Part shown: positions 7,783 through 10,808 of the stretch, piece by piece
Layout: each line of letters starts with the position of its first letter
How positions within the stretch are numbered: position 1 is the stretch's first letter
From: JBJHCA01 sp050485785
GTDB taxonomy: Bacteria; Bacteroidota; Bacteroidia; Chitinophagales; Saprospiraceae
Assembly (NCBI GenBank): GCA_050485785.1
Contig: JBJHCA010000098.1
Span: forward strand, 1 to 10,808
DNA: 10,808 nucleotides
Direction of reading: 5' to 3'
Made by a program: the position numbers and the translations under genes
Notes under the pieces: generated by a model
Told to the model about the DNA's origin: nothing
The model's database searches: none
Seen by the model: only the letters and a program-made list of their open reading frames with translations

Positions 7783-7790
7783 CAAAGGTA
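7783..7790 (-). promoter_or_regulatory. Candidate -7 box (TACCTTTG) for the HDAC-like gene
   Basis: The minus strand reads TACCTTTG, an exact TAnnTTTG match, ending 19 bp before the ATG at 7763. The upstream TTTG (complement of 7804-7807) is only 13 bp away, shorter than the usual 17-23 bp, so the -33 element is uncertain. The box overlaps one arm of the palindrome at 7787-7804. Confidence 0.55.
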
Positions 7791-7804
7791 TACTTCGGTA
7801 TACC
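7787..7804. repeat. Perfect palindrome between divergent promoters
   Basis: GGTATAC-TTCG-GTATACC: two perfect 7-bp arms around four bases. It overlaps the -7 box of the HDAC-like gene on the minus strand and covers the place where the -33 element of the tRNA promoter should be. As RNA on the plus strand it would be a C(UUCG)G tetraloop hairpin, but the expected plus-strand transcript starts after it, so a DNA operator is the more natural reading. Confidence 0.6.
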
Positions 7805-7812
7805 AAAAATTG

Positions 7813-7820
7813 TATTTTTG
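7813..7820 (+). promoter_or_regulatory. Candidate -7 box (TATTTTTG) for tRNA-Ala
   Basis: TATTTTTG is an exact TAnnTTTG match on the plus strand, followed by a CACTCGC segment where the start site would fall (about 7826). This would give a leader of roughly 70 nt before the tRNA. A -33 TTG is not seen at 7787-7793, which is occupied by a palindrome arm. Confidence 0.5.
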
Positions 7821-7849
7821 CACTCGCTTTTCAGCCAAAGCGAAACAAA

Positions 7850-7873
7850 GGCCGGAACTTCTAAGTTCAGGCC
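7850..7873 (+). repeat. Hairpin in the tRNA-Ala leader
   Basis: GGCC-G-GAACTT, two bases, then AAGTTC-A-GGCC: a ten-pair stem with one G.A mismatch, just upstream of the tRNA. The hexamer GGCCGG also occurs as a direct repeat at 7850-7855 and 7870-7875. In a precursor transcript from the candidate promoter it would fold 21 nt before the mature 5' end, possibly affecting processing. Confidence 0.45.
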
Positions 7874-7894
7874 GGTGTAAAAAGCACTTTGAAA

Positions 7895-7968
<74 letters not shown>

Positions 7969-8327
7969 CACTCTTCTCCTCAGGTTTCCGGTATCGAAAC
8001 CTCACTTCCATTCCTGCTTTCGATTTTTTTGTTCCTCTCTGTCCGGATATCATAGGCATTAAGGACATTCATCCGGCTAGTTTAGTTGCAAAGTAAGCAA
8101 GGGTGTCCATGTTTTGTTGCAGTACAAGGGTTTCCCCCTTCTCTTTAATCCGGAAAAAATGACGGGTAGTTCTGACAAAATTGGCCCTGGACAAATTTTT
8201 ATTGCACATTAATTCCTGAACCAATCACCTTGTCAGTTGTATAACTTATATTTAGCCTTCTAATCGAAAGTTATCCTGTAAGGTCATTGGACTGAAAGGT
8301 GTTTTTGGTATATAAGATGAATACGGC
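7969..8327. other. Gene-free interval between tRNA-Ala and the barrel gene
   Basis: About 360 bp with no credible reading frame on either strand. Besides the alternative stems after the tRNA, it holds a small hairpin AAGGG/CCCTT (8126-8140) and near-matches to the -7 consensus: TATATTTA at 8247-8254 and TGTTTTTG at 8300-8307, each one base off. One of these may serve the gene at 8328, but neither has a properly spaced -33 TTG. No riboswitch or known small RNA was recognised. Confidence 0.5.
7982..8030 (+). terminator. Possible tRNA terminator with two alternative stems
   Basis: Stem A is AGGTTTC (7982-7988) with GAAACCT (7996-8002), loop 7 nt. Stem B is ATCGAAA (7993-7999) with TTTCGAT (8018-8024), loop 18 nt, followed directly by a T-run to 8030. 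The two share bases 7996-7999 and cannot form together. Stem B plus T-run is the terminator-like form, though its long loop and low GC make it weak. Confidence 0.42.
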
Positions 8328-9107
8328 ATGAAGCTTTTTTATCCATTGCTGTTACTGGTTTGTTGTTTTGGCTTTGTTCCGACATCGGTCAACGCACAGG
8401 TGTATGGTGCGGGCGGTGATGAGCTGGGCGTGATCTACAGTCGCTTTTTTACGGGCAATGGAAGTATTCATACCAATGGCCGCATTGGCTTTTCGGCACA
8501 TATTGGTTATGTGGAAACCTTTTACAAAAACCGTTACTGGAGTGTTGAGATTAATGAATTGAGAAATGTGAGGGAACTTCGTCAGAGTTACGATTTCCAG
8601 GGGCCGTTTACATCGTCGCGGTCATTTATATATGGTAAAATTAATAATTTTTACACCCTTCACGGTGGATTTGGAAAACAGAACTTTTTTGGTGAGCCAT
8701 CACAGACAAGAGGGGTTGCCGTGGGATACAATTACTCATTCGGGCCGGTTTTGGGATTGTTGAAGCCTTATTACCTCGATGTTCGCCGACCGGTAGACCA
8801 AACAACAAGCGATATTGTGCGCATCAAATACAGTGAAGAAACTGCCGCTCAGTTTTTGAACATTAACTCTATTTATGGTGCCAGCGGATTCAGAGTTGGA
8901 CTCAATGAAATTTCGGTGGTACCCGGAGCAAGAGGGAAAGCGGGGCTTGTGTTTGACTTCAGCCACAGCGAAGAGTTCATCCGCGCCATTGAGGCCGGTG
9001 TGATGCTTGATCTGTACATGCGCCGGATTCCCATTATGGTTACCCAGCCCGATAATTTTTACTTTCTGAATCTATACGTAAGTTTGCAGCTCGGTAAACG
9101 TTGGTAG
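8328..9107 (+). CDS. Exported beta-barrel-like protein, function unknown
   Basis: 259 residues. A clear signal peptide (MKLFYPLLLLVCCFGFVPTS then VNA before Gln24) gives Sec export. The mature part has many alternating aromatic/polar stretches and glycines, for example GRIGFSAHIGYVE, NNFYTLHGGFGKQ, GVAVGYNYSFGPVLGLLKPY and YFLNLYVSLQLGKRW at the C-terminus. This pattern, with an aromatic last residue, is typical of outer-membrane beta-barrels, and it resembles a conserved uncharacterised Bacteroidota family, although I cannot name it. No enzyme motif is visible. ATG 8328 gives the intact signal peptide. lipA starts only 16 bp downstream on the same strand, so the two are probably co-transcribed; whether that reflects a shared role is unknown. 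Confidence 0.82.
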   Translation: MKLFYPLLLLVCCFGFVPTSVNAQVYGAGGDELGVIYSRFFTGNGSIHTNGRIGFSAHIGYVETFYKNRYWSVEINELRNVRELRQSYDFQGPFTSSRSFIYGKINNFYTLHGGFGKQNFFGEPSQTRGVAVGYNYSFGPVLGLLKPYYLDVRRPVDQTTSDIVRIKYSEETAAQFLNINSIYGASGFRVGLNEISVVPGARGKAGLVFDFSHSEEFIRAIEAGVMLDLYMRRIPIMVTQPDNFYFLNLYVSLQLGKRW

Positions 9108-9123
9108 CCCATAACTCATTTTT

Positions 9124-9999
9124 ATGCTGATCGATCTTCCCATTGTGGAACCCAAGCCCAAAGTAAATCGAAAACCTTCGTGGTTGCGCGTAAAGTTACC
9201 TGTTGGCGAGGACTTTAAACGAGTCCGTCGCCTGGTTGATGAATACGACCTGCACACAATTTGCCAAAGCGGCAGTTGCCCAAATATGGGTGAATGTTGG
9301 GGGGCAGGGACTGCAACTTTTATGATTCTTGGAAATACATGCACCCGTTCATGTTCATTTTGTGCCGTTAAAACCGGTCGACCACCCGAGTATGATGAAG
9401 ATGAGCCCCGCAGGGTTGCAGAAGCCATACGCCTGATGAAAGTTAAACATGCCGTAATTACATCCGTCAATAGGGATGAATTGAAAGACCGTGGAGCAGA
9501 GATATGGTATCAAACAGTAGTTCAGGTGAAGGAACAAGCTCCCGGCACAACCATTGAAACCCTGATCCCCGATGTAAAGGGTAATTGGAATGCTTTGGAA
9601 CGAATGATCAGTGCCGGGCAGGAAGTGGTTTCACACAATATGGAAACTGTAGAAAGCCTTTACCGAAAAGTTAGGCCCCAGGCAAAGTATCATCGAAGCC
9701 TTGAGCAGATCAAACGCACCAAGGCCTTCGGAAAAAGAACTAAATCAGGCATTATGGTTGGGCTTGGAGAAAAGCCGGATGAAGTATACCGCATTATGGA
9801 TGACCTGATTGAGAATAACTGTGATGTGCTCACCATTGGGCAGTATCTTCAACCAACTCCGATGCACCTCGAAGTGGTGGAGTATATCCATCCTGACATG
9901 TTTGCGCATTACAGAGAAGTTGGAATGAATAAAGGCTTTGACTTTGTTGAAAGTGGCCCCCTCGTAAGATCCTCCTATCATGCAGAGCGTCATCTTTGA
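9124..9999 (+). CDS. lipA: Lipoyl synthase (radical SAM)
   Basis: 291 residues, usual length. LipA inserts two sulfurs at C6 and C8 of octanoyl groups on carrier domains (pyruvate and 2-oxoglutarate dehydrogenase E2, GcvH), completing lipoate synthesis in the cytoplasm. Motifs: CQSGSCPNMGEC with Cys47, Cys52 and Cys58 for the auxiliary [4Fe-4S] cluster that is sacrificed as sulfur donor; CTRSCSFC with Cys73, Cys77 and Cys80 for the SAM-binding cluster; SHNMETV; GIMVGLGE; and the C-terminal VRSSYHAERH (281-290), whose serine ligates the auxiliary cluster. PSWLRVKLPVG near the N-terminus is also a family hallmark. No Shine-Dalgarno is seen before ATG 9124. It lies 16 bp after the barrel-like gene and no lipB is in the window. 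The next gene converges on it. Confidence 0.98.
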   Translation: MLIDLPIVEPKPKVNRKPSWLRVKLPVGEDFKRVRRLVDEYDLHTICQSGSCPNMGECWGAGTATFMILGNTCTRSCSFCAVKTGRPPEYDEDEPRRVAEAIRLMKVKHAVITSVNRDELKDRGAEIWYQTVVQVKEQAPGTTIETLIPDVKGNWNALERMISAGQEVVSHNMETVESLYRKVRPQAKYHRSLEQIKRTKAFGKRTKSGIMVGLGEKPDEVYRIMDDLIENNCDVLTIGQYLQPTPMHLEVVEYIHPDMFAHYREVGMNKGFDFVESGPLVRSSYHAERHL

Positions 10000-10020
10000 T
10001 ACGGCATGCACTTTCGCCAT

Positions 10021-10066
10021 TCTAATAGAATTGTATAAGCTGCTTGTGCTGAGTTAGACTATTAGA
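10021..10066. repeat. Inverted repeat between convergent genes
   Basis: TCTAATAG (10021-10028) and CTATTAGA (10059-10066) are perfect 8-bp complements separated by 30 bases, spanning the gap after lipA and the stop codon of the opposing small gene. A shorter palindrome ATTCTA-A-TAGAAT (10019-10031) overlaps the left arm. It could form a weak AT-rich structure at both 3' ends; without T-runs it is not a standard terminator. Confidence 0.3.
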
Positions 10067-10314
10067 TCTGGTGGTGTATTTTCTGTAAAGTTGCCGTGTA
10101 TCAGCGAATAAACATCGTATAACTGAAACCGTGGGGCGGCATACCATGGACTTTTGAAGTCTTCGGTTTGATAGCCAAGGTATTCAAGCGTTGATATGAT
10201 ATCAGTATGGAACAGACTGCTGTCAGGCCTGAAATTGGATTTTACTTCAATCTCAAGCCCTTCCGGTATCGGGCCAATATCTTTGACAAAGCGTATTTTA
10301 TAAGTTTTTGACAT
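10054..10314 (-). CDS. Small hypothetical protein (86 residues)
   Basis: I do not recognise the family. From ATG 10314 the product begins MSKTYKIRFVKDIGPIPEGL and continues IEVKSNF, which reads as strand, turn, strand. It continues with TDIISTLEYLGYQTEDF, a helix-like segment, and ends with a Tyr/Phe-rich tail and TPPDLIV. There is no signal peptide, Cys cluster or membrane segment, so it is probably a soluble cytoplasmic protein. A GTG two codons upstream (10320) is possible, but ATG is preferred. Support for a real gene is its residue composition, an ordinary start, and a well-spaced candidate promoter about 130 bp upstream. It stands alone, convergent with lipA, at the edge of an AT-rich segment. 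It could also be a remnant or a mobile-region orphan. Confidence 0.6.
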   Translation of the reverse strand: MSKTYKIRFVKDIGPIPEGLEIEVKSNFRPDSSLFHTDIISTLEYLGYQTEDFKSPWYAAPRFQLYDVYSLIHGNFTENTPPDLIV

Positions 10315-10808
10315 CCTCACATTTGAATTCTGTACACCCCTTACATCGGCATATCCAAATAGATTAGCCGTTTAAGAAAACAGACATTGAAAATATACAT
10401 ATAAACTGCATGCCCCTCTGATGTTGAATATGCCCTGCGTAACAAAGTTAAGGCTTAATAGTTAACGATACAAGTTCAAGTTGGTACAAATTTTTAATAA
10501 ACATTCTATAAGTATAAAAATGCTTTATATGTTGATTTTATCTGTACTCTATAGTATATATCATTTAGTCGTTTTTTGTGATTGTTGTTGTTGTGTATTT
10601 ATTAAAGAAATAGAAATATAAACGATACAAATAGATGGTAACTAAATAATATATAAAAATTAAAATTTGGATATAAAGAAAAATATACATAAAAGTCTGC
10701 ATAATGGGTATTTTTCTTAGCCAAATACCAAATTCTTTGACGGGGTCTAAAATCAGTTTTACTTGGATGGTGAGGTTCCGCTTTTATTCTTGAGGTTGGC
10801 TATATAGT
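10315..10808. other. AT-rich gene-free tail of the window
   Basis: About 490 bp, strikingly AT-rich from about 10450 to 10700, with no reading frame I can support. It holds the candidate promoter for the small minus-strand gene, a short GTT repeat (around 10580-10592), and a 7-bp inverted repeat GGTATTT/AAATACC (10707-10713 and 10723-10729). The final ~70 bases return to more balanced composition, which may be the approach of another gene or element beyond the window. Confidence 0.5.
10443..10473 (-). promoter_or_regulatory. Candidate promoter for the small hypothetical gene
   Basis: On the minus strand, TTG (complement of 10471-10473), a 20-bp spacer, then TAACTTTG (complement of 10443-10450) fits the TTG-N17-23-TAnnTTTG consensus of Bacteroidota primary sigma promoters. 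It is the only candidate in the window with both boxes correctly spaced. Transcription would start near 10437 and leave a leader of about 120 nt before ATG 10314. Confidence 0.5.

Noticed and set aside
8126..8140. AAGGG/CCCTT small hairpin
   Set aside because: Five pairs with a 5-nt loop is expected by chance in a 360-bp spacer, and nothing around it suggests a riboswitch.
10707..10729. GGTATTT/AAATACC inverted repeat as a terminator or mobile-element end
   Set aside because: AT-rich 7-bp stem with 9-nt loop and no T-run; no partner repeat or transposase in the window.
10704..10793. 29-codon plus-strand frame near the end
   Set aside because: No homology recognised, no promoter or ribosome site, and it crosses an inverted repeat; likely chance.
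10759..10806. Possible 3' end of a minus-strand gene entering from the right (15 codons to a TAA)
   Set aside because: Too short to show coding character or any family; needs sequence beyond the window.

Overview
The window looks like a stretch of a Bacteroidota chromosome (Flavobacteriia/Sphingobacteriia-like; I cannot place it more finely). The evidence is a secreted protein with a type IX secretion (T9SS) C-terminal sorting domain, an OmpA protein with the N-terminal context typical of this phylum, several TAnnTTTG -7 promoter boxes, start codons without recognisable Shine-Dalgarno sequences, and a tRNA gene that does not encode its CCA end.

Layout, left to right. (1) 1-1810, plus strand: the 3' end of an OmpA-family outer-membrane/peptidoglycan-binding protein, then a secreted T9SS cargo protein of unknown function. 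(2) 1835-7763, minus strand: a co-oriented block, in transcription order a histone-deacetylase-like hydrolase, the ABC-F translation factor EttA, FolD of one-carbon metabolism, an NRDE/TANGO2-like protein and a gamma-glutamyltransferase-family protein. The last three are tightly spaced (9 and 28 bp gaps). Larger gaps before ettA and folD hold candidate promoters. (3) 7764-8327: a divergent intergenic region with a perfect palindrome between two -7 boxes, tRNA-Ala(GGC) with a structured leader and a possible terminator, then about 360 bp without a gene. (4) 8328-9999, plus strand: an exported beta-barrel-like protein of unknown function followed 16 bp later by lipA (lipoyl synthase). (5) 10054-10314, minus strand: a small protein of unknown function with a candidate promoter, then about 490 bp of very AT-rich DNA to the end of the window.

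Most of the content is housekeeping: envelope anchoring, folate, translation, lipoate and a tRNA. I see no defence system, CRISPR array, complete insertion sequence, prophage or biosynthetic cluster. The points most worth a second look are the leaderless GGT-family protein that lacks the usual substrate-clamping arginine and sits next to another possible Ntn-hydrolase-type protein, the palindrome shared by the divergent HDAC-like/tRNA-Ala promoters, the alternative hairpins after the tRNA, and the uncharacterised barrel protein coupled to lipA.
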